Source: Buddleja alternifolia (taxonomy: Eukaryota; Streptophyta; Magnoliopsida; Lamiales; Scrophulariaceae). Taken from it: a stretch of 64,000 nt of DNA. The number at the start of each line of letters is the position of its first letter. The stretch's first letter is position 1. Below are positions 10,821 through 21,052 of this stretch, piece after piece. The DNA lies in contig CM033401.1 of the NCBI GenBank assembly GCA_019426215.1, positions 22,945,134 through 23,009,133 of the forward strand. The letters run 5' to 3'. The notes beneath the pieces were generated by a model. That model was given only the letters and a program-made list of their open reading frames with translations, made no database searches and had not been told where the DNA came from. The position numbers and the translations under genes are program-made.

Positions 10821-11103
10821 CTCATCATTATGTGTATTTCTTTTAAAATAGAAACACCCCCAAAATAGTATTGTCCCTTGACAATATATTTATGTTGACT
10901 TAAATGTTAATTTTTAGATTTATTATAGTTTTAGTTGTTAAAAAAGTTAACGTAGTACAAAACTAAACAATTATAATTCAACAGCAAAGCATATTAAATA
11001 TGGCTCAGGGTTATAACTATTAACCCGGATTTGTCGAGCTAGATATGTAGGGTATCCCCCTTCCTCTTGAATAAAAAAAAAGGCATGTTAAATATACATT
11101 TCA
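10821..11103. other. Intergenic DNA
   Basis: AT-rich sequence between the SINE target duplication and the next MULE. I see no gene or repeat boundary in it. Confidence 0.5.
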
Positions 11104-11113
11104 TATAAAATTA

Positions 11114-12395
11114 GAGTTAAATCCCAATTACCCTCCTGTGATAGTCCTAATTATTCAAAAAAAACCCTGTGATATAAAAATTCACAGAACACCCCCCTAT
11201 GAAAAAAATAAAGGTACACACTGCCTCCCTCGACTAATTTTGCCTGCAACTTTTATTGTGAAGACACAAATGCCCTTATACTTTGTCATTATTTACACCA
11301 TATTTATTTTATTTTATTTTATAATTACTTTAATTTAATTTTTTTTCCTTTTGTTTTTTTTTTTCCAATCTTCTTCCCCAATCATCTTCTTCTTCCCCAA
11401 AACTAAATCCCCAACCCTAATTTTTTTTTATCTCTGCACCTCTACCACCAAAAACTATACTTTTGAATTTAATTTATGAAAATATATTTAAAACGATAAA
11501 TAATACATATATATAAGTATATGTATATACACACCTGCAACAACAAAAACACTACCATCACCATGGTTTTCACATTGACTAAGCACCACCATCCCCCCAA
11601 ACATATGTCACCGTACTGCCGCCGACTTCACTATGTAAAGCCACCGCCGTCCACGCCAAATCTCCGGCTTGCAAATCAAAACCATGTTGTATATATATAA
11701 CATGGTCCTTCTGCAAATTGATTTGCAAAAGGGCGACGGTGGAGACGAGCTATGATTTGTAGAAGGACGACGGCGGCGACGGCGACGTCGACGGGCTTCG
11801 ATTTGTAGGAGGACGGCGACGGCGTTCTTTATTTGATGAAGGTGCGACGACGACGGGATTGTAGAAGGTGGCGACGACGACGACGACGACGATTGAGTTG
11901 TAGAAGGCGGCGGTGGCTGAACATGGTGGCGGCCGGCGGCGTGAGGATGAGTGGTGGTGGTAGTAGGTATACATACATATACTTATCTGTATATATATAT
12001 TATTAATATATCTTTATAAATTATATATTAAAAAGTATATATTTATATATAAAATATGTTTTAAAATTAAATAAATAATTAAATATAATATGTTTAATAT
12101 GGACCGTTGATATCTTTTAGATCTATGGATGTGATTAATCAAATTTAAAGAATATATAGATATTAATCTGGACCATAGATTTTATCCTATTTGATCCAAT
12201 GGTTGTTAATCAGGGTCAAAATTATCCAAAAAGGTCAAAAAAATTATAACCAGTCGCACTACGCGCGAGTGAGGCGCGTAGGGGGTTAAACTGTACCTTT
12301 ATTTTTTCATAAGGGGGTGTTTTCTGAATTTTTATATCACAGGGTTTTTTTTGAATAATTAGGACTATCACAAGGGGATGAATGAGATTTAACTC
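11114..12395. mobile_element. Non-autonomous Mutator-like element (MULE) with long terminal inverted repeats
   Basis: The element is 1,282 bp. Its ends, GAGTTAAATCCC... and ...GATTTAACTC, start inverted repeats of about 110 bp that share GTGATAGTCCTAATTATTC, an A8-CCCTGTGATATAAAAATTC stretch and an AAATAAAGGTACA stretch. The 10-bp direct repeat TATAAAATTA flanks it (11104-11113 and 12396-12405). Long inverted repeats with a 9-11 bp duplication are the signature of MULEs. No transposase is encoded. The interior has a GC-rich block (11720-11960) unlike the AT-rich rest. Confidence 0.88.
11740..11965. repeat. GC-rich GAC/GGC trinucleotide tract inside the MULE
   Basis: The plus strand is dominated by GACGGCGGCGACG and GACGACGACGACG runs between blocks of GATTTGTAGAAGG. 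Open frames across it are low-complexity and I do not call a protein. A captured, degraded host-gene GC-rich exon is possible. Confidence 0.6.
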
Positions 12396-12405
12396 TATAA
12401 AATTA

Positions 12406-13074
12406 TGATGAAAATATATTAATGCGACATATGGGGGACTCGAATCTATTTTAATTTAGAGTGTTGTTTAGTCGAACCAATTCCGAATGAGCTTTAATCG
12501 AGTTATATATGAGCCGAACTCGAGTAGATTGATATTTTAAACACAATTAATTATTCTTTAAATAACAGAGTCGTGTTAGGGCCGAGTTTCAATCCTTATT
12601 GAAAGCATATTTTGTTATATTGATAAATTGAATTCAAACAAACTTTTGACGATCGATCTCGAATTGAATATCGAGTAACTTGGTTTGTTTCGAAAGATGC
12701 AGTTTTAGTTAACACAATAAGTTCAAGGCCCAATAATAGTCTCAATGTTACTGGCCCAAATAATGCCTCTAACTAGGCCCGATAGACCATTATAGTCTAT
12801 ACTCTGCCCAAAGAACCTTCTCAACCCATTACTCATCACCGTTTTACTTAAAAGAAAAACTTAAACCCTATAAACTTTTCAGTGAGGAACGTGAAAAGTC
12901 CCAGTTGAAAATGCCCCGAGCTTTTCACTGGCCGCCGTTTCCTCGAGCTCTTCACCGGCCGTTTCCTCGAGTTCTTCAACTACCGTTTCCTCGAGCTCTT
13001 TAGCTGCCCCAAAATGTCCTCTCTGCAGCTCCCTCAAGAGAGGAAATGATATCATTGCTGCTGCCGTCGGCAGC
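12406..13074. other. Intergenic DNA with a short 30-bp tandem repeat
   Basis: At about 12935-13000 a CCGTTTCCTCGAGCTCTTCA-type unit of about 27-30 bp repeats three times. The minus-strand open frame over it (72 codons, E-E-L-E-E-T repeats) is explained by the repeat, so I do not call it a gene. The rest (12406-12880) is AT-rich, with decayed GAGCCGAACTCGAG-type text. Confidence 0.5.
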
Positions 13075-13380
13075 TGTTGGAATATATACAAGCCCAAGCT
13101 TTATATTGTTAGAGGCCCGGCTCCGTTGAAGATTGGTCCAAATCGTTCAGCCCATATTCTTTGGTGTGGGGTCAAATCGAATATGAACGTTGGTGCAGGG
13201 GCTGAAGTGCAAATATTATATATATTGTCTTCAGCTCTATTATGTAGAACAACACAACTTACCCTCTCTTTTTCTCTCTTTAGTTTACCCGTTGGAGAAT
13301 TCTCCATTATTCCCTCTTTTAAATCTTATAATATCTTTTGTGTTTTTTCTTCAATAATTTGTTTATCTTCGTTTTTAACA
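13075..13380 (+). mobile_element. Copia-type LTR
   Basis: This 306-bp sequence starts TGTTGGAATATATAC and ends TTTTTAACA, giving TGTT...AACA ends. It is followed at once by a perfect initiator-Met primer site, which fixes it as a 5' LTR on the plus strand. ATATTATATATATTG at about 13210 is TATA-like. I find no matching 3' LTR and no gag-pol downstream, so this is an LTR plus primer site left by deletion, or a non-autonomous element. Confidence 0.78.
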
Positions 13381-13392
13381 TGGTATCAGAGC
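13381..13392 (+). promoter_or_regulatory. Primer-binding site complementary to initiator tRNA-Met
   Basis: TGGTATCAGAGC directly abuts the LTR end. This 12-mer is the standard primer site of plant Ty1/copia elements. Confidence 0.85.
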
Positions 13393-16300
13393 ATTAGGCT
13401 CTTTTACCGGTCTATGGACCTCTTTCTTTTTCCATTTTTCGTTTTCTTGAAGTTAACGGCGTTTTTTTTATTTTTTCGGAGGTGCTTTTGAGTTTCCGGG
13501 CCGTTTTCTTAGCGCCTCTGATTCTTCGTAAGATTTGCCTCGTCGATTCTTTACTCTATTTTTGCTGCTTGCTGGAGATGCCCTTTCTTTGAATTATTTT
13601 CTTCATTTTCTATTACATTTTGCTCCCTCAAAATTGAATCTTTTTGTTTGCTGGATCTAGGTCTAGTCTATACCTATATATCGTGTTCGTGTCCATCCAT
13701 TACATGATTCATCTCCTTTTTAAGGCTTGAAGAATCGTGTGAGGAAGAAAGAATTGGGTTTTTTTGGGAATAGTGTTGCTGCTTATGAATGCTCTATGAT
13801 AGTGTTGTGTGTGATGATTGTGATGAGTCTTTTAACCAGGAAAAGAGAAAATGTGGCCTTTGAAAGGTGCAGTGTTGCTTGTTAATGTCAATGAAAGCCA
13901 GATTATACTTTGAGAGGCAGTTTTCATTCTTTCCTATTTTTTCACACACCACACACGTGTAGTATTTGTAGATGTAATTATTTCTCCTGAAAACCTGTGG
14001 AGAGCAAGTCTTCTTCTTCTTCTTCTTTTATCATTATAGTTATTGGGGTGCTGTTTTCAGCTAGCAAAAGGGTGGGTTTGTTGTTTCAAGATGCCTATGT
14101 TTCAGCCTTCAAAGAGAGATGGCCTTTTAGGGTTTGAAATGTGGTCATTACCTGTTTGATGAAATGCCTGATAGACATATAACTTCTTGGAATTCGGTCG
14201 TTTGGAGTCTTGACACACTAGTTTCTTCGTGACGGGTTCTTGTAATAATCTGCTGAAATTGTGTTGATAGCATCTGCTATTTTATGAGCATTGAAGTCGA
14301 TTTATACGGTAATGCGTGGTGAACTTTATGTGGAGAGAAAAAAAGGGTTTAAAGACAAAGCAAGGAAAAAAGCCGCAGGTACACATCAGCGTTTTTTCTG
14401 GGCGCGCAGCAGAGTTGGAACTGTCGTTTGAGGGGTCACTTCTTGTCGGATTTGGCTGAAATAGGTTCACGACACATTGTGGTTCATTTTGTCTGGTCAG
14501 ATTTCCATTTTATGTTGCCTAGCTCTAGTTATTCAGTTCGAACAACAGCCTCTGTTTTTGGTGTAATTCTGTTTTTCAGTCATGTGCATTTTTTCTGTAT
14601 TTTTTTGTAAACAAAAAATACAGTGGTAATATCGCTTTTACCCTTGATCCTTGCGATTCTTTGGTATTCTGCTTGTTTGTTTGTATATCAATGGCTGTTT
14701 ATCCAGCTATACAAACTGTTTTGATTGATTTGTCTTGATTCGTATGTTCTTATTCAGTTCTTAAGTGATATGTTTAGTTCTATGGTTTAGGCGATCTTTC
14801 TGGTGGATAAATCTGTTAAAATCTGCCCGATTTGAGCATCTACTTGCATTACATGAGCTTATTTGAGTGGTCAGGTTCATCTCTTTAGGGTTGATTGTAG
14901 ACTTTTCTCAATCTGCTTATTGTCTTGCTTATGTGTAGTGCATGCTGATATGATTTTGTTGACTGCTCTTTATCGTATTATGGTTAGCTTCAACTGATGT
15001 TATGCTGGCATGAAATGTGTTTTAGCATTTTCTATAGCATAACGTTTTATGCTTGTCGTCGAGCGGTTAGGATATTTGGCGTTCACTTGCGAATTTGGCA
15101 CTCTTTAAAGTCTTGAGACATCGTTCCTCCTTTTATCAGTTATCTTGTATCCTTCTGGGGTAACATTCTTATTTCCTTTTTCAGGTTATCACTGGAATCT
15201 CAAGTTTTTCGGGACTGTTACTGGAAATTAATCTTTTGTAGTTTACTCTTCCGCTCTATTTTCTGATCTGAATTGTCTGTATATCTATTTTTTCCGTGTT
15301 TTTTGTTGACAAAAAAAATACGGTGGTAAATTGGCTTATCCTTTTTTCATTTTATCGATCTCTGTATCGATTTGTATTCTGGTATGTTATTTGCGAGTTT
15401 ATGTATCAGTCTATGTGCCGATTTGTATGTTGGTACAGTTGCTTCCGCTTCGCCCGCATTCTTGGATTGTTGTTTAATTTCTTACTGAATTTCTAAATAT
15501 TCTCATGTGTGTGATGTTACTTGACAATAGTACGATGCTATGTTCTTTACGGTATGTCTCTGACCTGCTCGCTTTTCTGTCTCATTATGTGGGATTGGGA
15601 TTGTTTATTCTGTGTTTTTTGTCCGAAAAAAAAATACGGTTGTAAAGTGGCTCTCTTGGCTATGTACGTTTCCTTATTCGAAGTTGTGCCTCGACGTGTT
15701 GGTTATATTGATATCATTCTTGATACTTTAATGACATGTTTGGTTCGATTGTTTTGGCTTGTTGGTGTATGCTATGAGTTAGCTACTTTGTTTTTGAATT
15801 CTATCCTGTATTCGAGTTATGTTCCTGGTCTGATCCTTGAATTGCTTCAAGTTACATTTTTCGTATTATACTCTTGCAATGACAATTCATAGTTCTTTTT
15901 CTCCTTATCTGCTGCTGCTGCATTCTTCGCGTTAGGGGGGGAATATCAGTTCTCATATGTTATGCTCTATTCTATCTTTTCTAGAGTGCTTATTCAGTTC
16001 CTTATGAATATTTTCCTGATTCTGACATTATATGGTTGTGATATGATGTTAAGTACTCGTTTATGTGTTAATGTATTAAACGTGTTGTGTTATCTCATTA
16101 TGTGCTCAATGTATCAAGTGTTATATTGGTTTTTTTGTAAGCATATCTGATTTGCATATTGATTTATGCTTCTCTTTGGTTCGATATATGTGTCGGCATG
16201 TTTGTGACTTTCTTGATTTACTACCACATTATATGGAATTGATTTTTCCATATTTTGGTTTATACTCTGTGAGTATCGATGATTTTTCTGACCACATTTG
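13393..16300. other. T-rich, largely non-coding stretch with three hairpin repeats
   Basis: The plus strand is T-rich and reads like intron or UTR sequence. Three degenerate copies of a small unit occur at about 14596-14632, 15292-15332 and 15610-15648: a TTTTTTTGT...ACAAAAAATAC hairpin followed by a GTGGTAA/GGTTGTAA tail. Apart from the PPR scrap at 14131, no protein homology is visible; hydrophobic open frames such as 15521-15892 follow from T-richness. Confidence 0.5.
14131..14232 (+). pseudogene. PPR gene scrap (one repeat)
   Basis: In frame from 14131 the plus strand reads a single pentatricopeptide-type repeat core: KCGHYLFDEMPDRHITSWNS followed by VVWSL, ending at a TGA at 14230. The 'LFDEMPxRxxxSWNS' pattern is typical of PLS-class PPR proteins that bind organellar RNA. 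A stop lies immediately upstream (TAG at 14128) and no neighbouring repeats are found. It is a fragment, not a gene. It is not the same sequence as the PPR fragment at 18169. Confidence 0.6.
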
Positions 16301-16309
16301 GTTCAGATT

Positions 16310-16500
16310 TGAAACTTGGGGGGGCGAATGAAAAAAATTCGGGCAAATCTTAATATATTTAGATTTTGGGGGGGGGGGCGAAATGTCAAAAATCAAAAAT
16401 TTGTAGGGCAAAATTTTTTTTTCTCAAAGTTGAGGGGTGGGGGGGCCAGTGCCCCGTCATGCCCGGGGCCTCGCTTCGTCTCTGCTTGCCAACTCCGTTG
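16310..16500. repeat. G-run-rich transposon-like segment
   Basis: It contains runs of 7, 10 and 8 G, then GGGGCCAGTGCCCCGTCATGCCC. The alternation of G-runs, AAATTT blocks and a GCCAGTGCCCC motif resembles a plant repeat I have met in several genomes, but I cannot name its family. No coding sequence is supported. Confidence 0.4.
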
Positions 16501-16723
16501 AGTTAATCATGTACTGGTCTGTTGCGCCTTCGGTTTTGACACGGCGCCTTCCGAACATTGCATTTGAGCGCAACTACCCTGGGATGCTGTCTACATTTGA
16601 AGCTAGGTTGCTTTCGATCGTGAGAAAGTTTTTTCAGTTCGGTTTCTATGGTTGGTGTCTGGGCAACGTGGAGAAACAGTTTCCCATATTTGACATGTAT
16701 TGTTAATATTATTATTTGATTAT

Positions 16724-18076
16724 AAAATATACACCTTGGATAATTCAAAGCTAATATTCTATTTTACCTAGGAGGAAGCTCACTCTTCAGTCTTCTAAAA
16801 ACCATGCTGAGAACAGCTCCTTGATTTATCGCTTCAATGCAAACTTTGGCTTACCAAGTACTCTGCTGCCTGGATAGATCCATAGTAGAAAAGTACCCTT
16901 TCAATACTGCATTCTCCTTTATGACAATGATTAGGTAAGTTATTATTATATGTAGGGTATTGTTAGATGTAATTCTATTATTTTTAGAGACGTTGGGTAT
17001 TGTTAGATGTACTTCTATTATTTAACACTATTATAATCTTATTATTAAAAATTCAACAGTTTTGTATGTTTAAATTTCTGTTATAATAATTATTAAACAT
17101 TATTATAACCTTATTTAATAGAAGGTTATAATAATAGAAGGTTATTTTTAACATTGTTGATGTGTGCAGGGTCTGAAAGATAGTATTGCCACTGCTCGTG
17201 CTCCTCACCCGAGCCAAGTAGCTGACTTATAGATGTACTTACTCTTTAGTGCACATAATAATTCTTATCGATCTACTTACTTTTGAGTAGCTGTCTTATC
17301 TACGTACTTACTTACTAACTAATTTGGATAGCTCCTTGGTGAAATGCCCATTATTTCTGTAGGACTTTTATACATAGGTGATTTGCCCATTTATTTCTGT
17401 AGGACTTTTGAGTAGCTGTCTTACTACCAATGTATACAATCTCAAAAGTCCTACAGAAATAAATGGGCAAATCACCTATGTATAAAAGTCTTACAGAAAT
17501 AATGGGCATTTCACCAAGGAGCTATCCAAATTAGTTAGTAAGTAACTTACGTAGATAACACAGCTACTCAAAAGTAAGTAGATCGATAAGAATTATTATG
17601 TGCACTAAAGAAGTAAGTACATCTATAAGTCAGCTACTTGGCTCGGGTGAGGAGCACGAGCAGTGGCAATACTATCTTCCAAACCCTGCACACATCAACA
17701 ATGTTAAAAATAACCTTCTATTATTATAATCTTCTATTAAATAATTATTAATAACAAAAATTTAAACATACAAAACTGTTGAATTTTTAATAATAGAAGT
17801 ACATCTAACAATACCAAACGTCTCTAAAATAATAGAATTACATCTAACAATACCCTACATATAATAATAACTTACCTAATCATTGTCATAAGGGAGAATG
17901 CCGTATTGAACGTGTACTTTTCTACTATGTATCTATCCAGCAGAGTACTTGGTAGCCAAAGTTTGCATTGAAGCCATAAATCAAGGAGTTGTTCTCAGCA
18001 TGGTTTTTAAAAGAGTGATCTTCCTCCTAGGTAAAATAGAATATACACCTTTGAATTATCCAAGGTGTATATTTTA
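16724..18076. repeat. 1.35-kb near-perfect palindrome (giant hairpin)
   Basis: Left arm 16724-17412 and right arm 17441-18076 are reverse complements, with a 28-bp loop (17413-17440). The outermost 27 bp (TAAAATATACACCTTGGATA... and its complement) and the innermost 28 bp around the loop match perfectly. In between, arms differ by scattered substitutions and a few indels (left is about 50 bp longer). A transcript from either side would fold into a long double-stranded RNA. A third copy of the arm lies at 23846-24503. The arm has splice-like signals: TAG/GTAAGTT at about 16935 and GTGTGCAG/GGTCTGAAAG at about 17170. Confidence 0.88.
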
Positions 18077-18168
18077 GGATCAGTCCCCAGCTATAAATTT
18101 AAAGTCTGCACTCCCTAGTTTCAAATCAAAATTTGTCTCCGCTCCCTAATCAATGTGAAAAGACAAAA

Positions 18169-18890
18169 ATGCCCTCACTTAAAATAAAAATCACTTATAC
18201 AGTCAGTCCTTTTCTCTCTCCACTCTTTCTTCCTCCCGATGTCTTTTCTCTCTTCAAACTCAGTCAAGCCCACGCGAAAATTCTGAAGCTTGGTCTCCAA
18301 AACAACCCTTTAGTCCTCACAAAATTTACATCCATATCTTCACGCCTTAATGTTGTTCACTACGCTTGTTCTTTCATCTTCTCCGAATACTCCAATCCCC
18401 ATTGTTATGATACCTTCCTTTTCGACACTGTTATCAAAGTTTACGCAGAGACTACTAATTATAAGCATTGTGCTGGCATTGGGGAGCTGAATTGGGGCAA
18501 AATGGTTCACGGGTTGGTTTCGAAACTCGGGTTCGGAGACGATACTCATGTTGGGAATAGTATGGTTCATATGTACTGTAGTTGTGGAGACGGGATTGGG
18601 TTTGCAGAGAAGGTGTTTGATGAAATGTGTAACCAAAATTTGGTTTCTTGGAGTACGATGATTGGTGGATGTGTGAGATGGGGGATGTCGAGTGAAGTTG
18701 TTAGGTTGTTCAGAAGTATGCAGATTGATGGAGTTAGGCCTGATGAGATTACTCAGGTGATGGTGTTATCTGCATGTGCTGATTTGGGTGCTCTCGAGCT
18801 CGGGAGGTGGGTCGAGTCTTATATCAAGAGGGAGATCGTTGAGTGGGGCCTGAGTTATGCAATGCGCTAGTTACTGAAAATTTCCAACTT
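18169..18890 (+). pseudogene. Truncated PPR protein gene fragment
   Basis: The open frame from ATG 18169 to TAG 18870 gives 233 residues. From about residue 28 (SQAHAKILKLGL) it reads as the N-terminus of a PLS-class pentatricopeptide repeat protein, then MVHGLVSKLGF, VHMYCSCGDG, KVFDEMCNQNLVSWSTMIGG and VRPDEITQVMVLSACADLGA. PPR proteins bind single-stranded RNA in mitochondria or chloroplasts. Three signs of decay: the junction 'YAETTNYKHCAGIGEL' (about residue 106) skips the rest of a repeat, so roughly 35 residues are missing; a frameshift near 18838-18845 moves the continuing motif (ELCNALV) to another frame; and homology stops at about 18866, with no further repeats. The first 27 residues may come from the surrounding element. 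Confidence 0.75.
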
Positions 18891-19017
18891 CATGGAGGTT
18901 TTGTACGTTGGTTTTCCTTCTTGAAGGTTATATTCCAATTAAGCCCCACATGTTTAAATTTGACTTTACCATCATAGGGGTATTAATTAAGGGTAAATAT
19001 GAAAATTTGGTGTTGCG

Positions 19018-20700
19018 GTGTAGTAATACGTCAGTTGATATGTAATCATACGTCAGTTGATATGTAATAATACGTCAACTCTATGTAATAATACGGCATT
19101 TTATATGTAACCATACTACAATTGATATGTAGTCATACGTCAATTTATATGCAACTGTACGTTATTTGATATGTAATAAATACGTCCATTCTTATGTAAT
19201 AATAAGGCATTTGATATGTAACCATACGTCAATTGATATGTAGTCATACGTCAATTGATATGTAAGAATACGTCATTTTATATGTAACCATACATCATTT
19301 GATATGTAATAATACGACATTTTATATGTAACCATACTTCAATTGATATGTAGTCATACGTCAATCTATATGCAACCATATGTCAATTGATATGTAATCA
19401 TACGTCAATTGATATGTAACTATACGTTAATTGATATGTAGTCATACGTCAATTTATATGCAACCATACGACATTTTATATGTAACCATACTTCAATTGA
19501 TATGTAGTCATACGTCAATTCATATGTAACTATACGTCAATTGATATGTAGAAATACGTCATTTGATATGTAATTATACGTCAACTCATATGTAATAACA
19601 CAACATTTTATATGTAACCATACTTCAATTGATATGTAGTCATATGTCAATTTATATGCAACGTACATCATTTTATATGAAGAAGTACGTCATATAATAT
19701 AATACGTATGTTAATTGATATAATACATACGTCAATTGATATGTAGCCATACGTCAATTGAGTTGTATACATACGTCAATTGATATGTATCCATATGTCA
19801 ATTGATATATAGCCATACTCAATTGATATGTAGCCATACGTCAATTGATATGTATACATACGTCAATTGATATGTAGTCTTACGTCAATTAATATGTATA
19901 CATACGTCAATTGATATAATACATACGTCAATTGAGTTGTATACATACGTCAATTGATATGTAGTCATACGTCAATTGATATAATACATACGTCAATTGA
20001 TATGTAGCCATACGTCAATTGAGTTGCATACATACGTCAATTGAGTTGTATTCACACGTCAATTGATATGTAGTCAAACATCAATTGAGTTATATACATA
20101 CGTCAATTGATATGTATCCATACATCAATTGATATGTAGTCATACGTCAATTGATATGTAGTCTTACATCAATTAATACGTATACATACGTCAATTGATA
20201 TAATACATATGTCAATTGATATAATACATACGTCAATTGATATGTAGCCATACGTCAATTGATATGTAACCATACGTCAATTGATATAATACATACGTCA
20301 ATTGATATGTAGCCATACGTCAATTGAGTTGTATACATACGTCAATTGATATGTATCCATACGTCAATTGACATGTATCCATACATTAATTGATATGTAG
20401 CCATACGTCAATTGATATGTATATATACATCAATTGATATGTAGTCTTACGTAAATTCATATGTATACATACGTCAATTGATATTATCCATACGTTATTG
20501 ATGTGTACCTATACGTCATTTCAATAAAGTCACTTATATATAATAATACTTCATTTTATATGTCACAATACGTCGATTGGAACTAAAGTTACGTCATTTT
20601 GGTGTAAACATACGTCAGTTGAAGCAAGTCATGTTTCGTTGTATTATATAATGTATTATACAAATATAAGTCAATTTACATGTAACCATACGTAAATTAA
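19018..20700 (+). repeat. 22-bp minisatellite, left arm
   Basis: A tandem array of a roughly 22-bp unit, best read as ATACGTCAATTGATATGTAG plus CC or TC. I estimate 60-75 degenerate units, decaying after about 20500. Each unit holds TGACGT on the minus strand (a bZIP/TGA half-site) and the palindrome CAATTG. The mirror-image array is at 21053-22510. Confidence 0.92.
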
Positions 20701-20709
20701 TGTAAATCA

Positions 20710-20770
20710 TAAACCCTAAACCCCAAACCCTAAACCCCAAACCCCAAACCCTAAACCCTAAACCCTAAAC
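20710..20770 (+). repeat. Interstitial telomere-type repeat
   Basis: Eight or nine consecutive CCCTAAA or CCCCAAA units, starting AAACCCTAAACCCCAAACCC. This is the Arabidopsis-type plant telomere repeat, slightly degenerate. It lies exactly between the two opposed minisatellite arms. Confidence 0.88.
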
Positions 20771-21052
20771 GCCAAAGCGTTATTTTTTTTAAGGAATGAT
20801 AGTATATATTTGTAATACTTTAAAGTTGTATTATACAATTTATTTGAGAATAATAGGAGTTAAATCAATCAAGGTACATATCTTTCACAAACATAATGTG
20901 TGTAAGCACTACTACTAGTGATCACATGTGTAAATTGTGTGAGTTTGTAGTTTTTAAATAATCATTCACATGCTTATACTTGGGCATGTTATATATATTT
21001 TTAATGTCACGGAGGTGCATTAAACAACATATTTGGAGCAAAATATGCATTA

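Noticed and set aside
11750..11974. Minus-strand open frame rich in His, Ser, Pro and Val
   Set aside because: It comes from the GAC/GGC repeat tract inside the MULE; composition explains the lack of stops.
12879..13097. Glu-rich 72-codon minus-strand frame
   Set aside because: Three short tandem repeats account for it, and it runs into the Copia LTR.
15521..15892. 123-codon hydrophobic open frame
   Set aside because: The area is T-rich, which yields Phe/Leu/Tyr-rich frames by chance. No motif, leader or splice context supports a membrane protein.
20710..20770. A true chromosome end
   Set aside because: Only about 60 bp of degenerate CCCTAAA/CCCCAAA units, with kilobases of non-telomeric sequence on both sides. 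It is interstitial.
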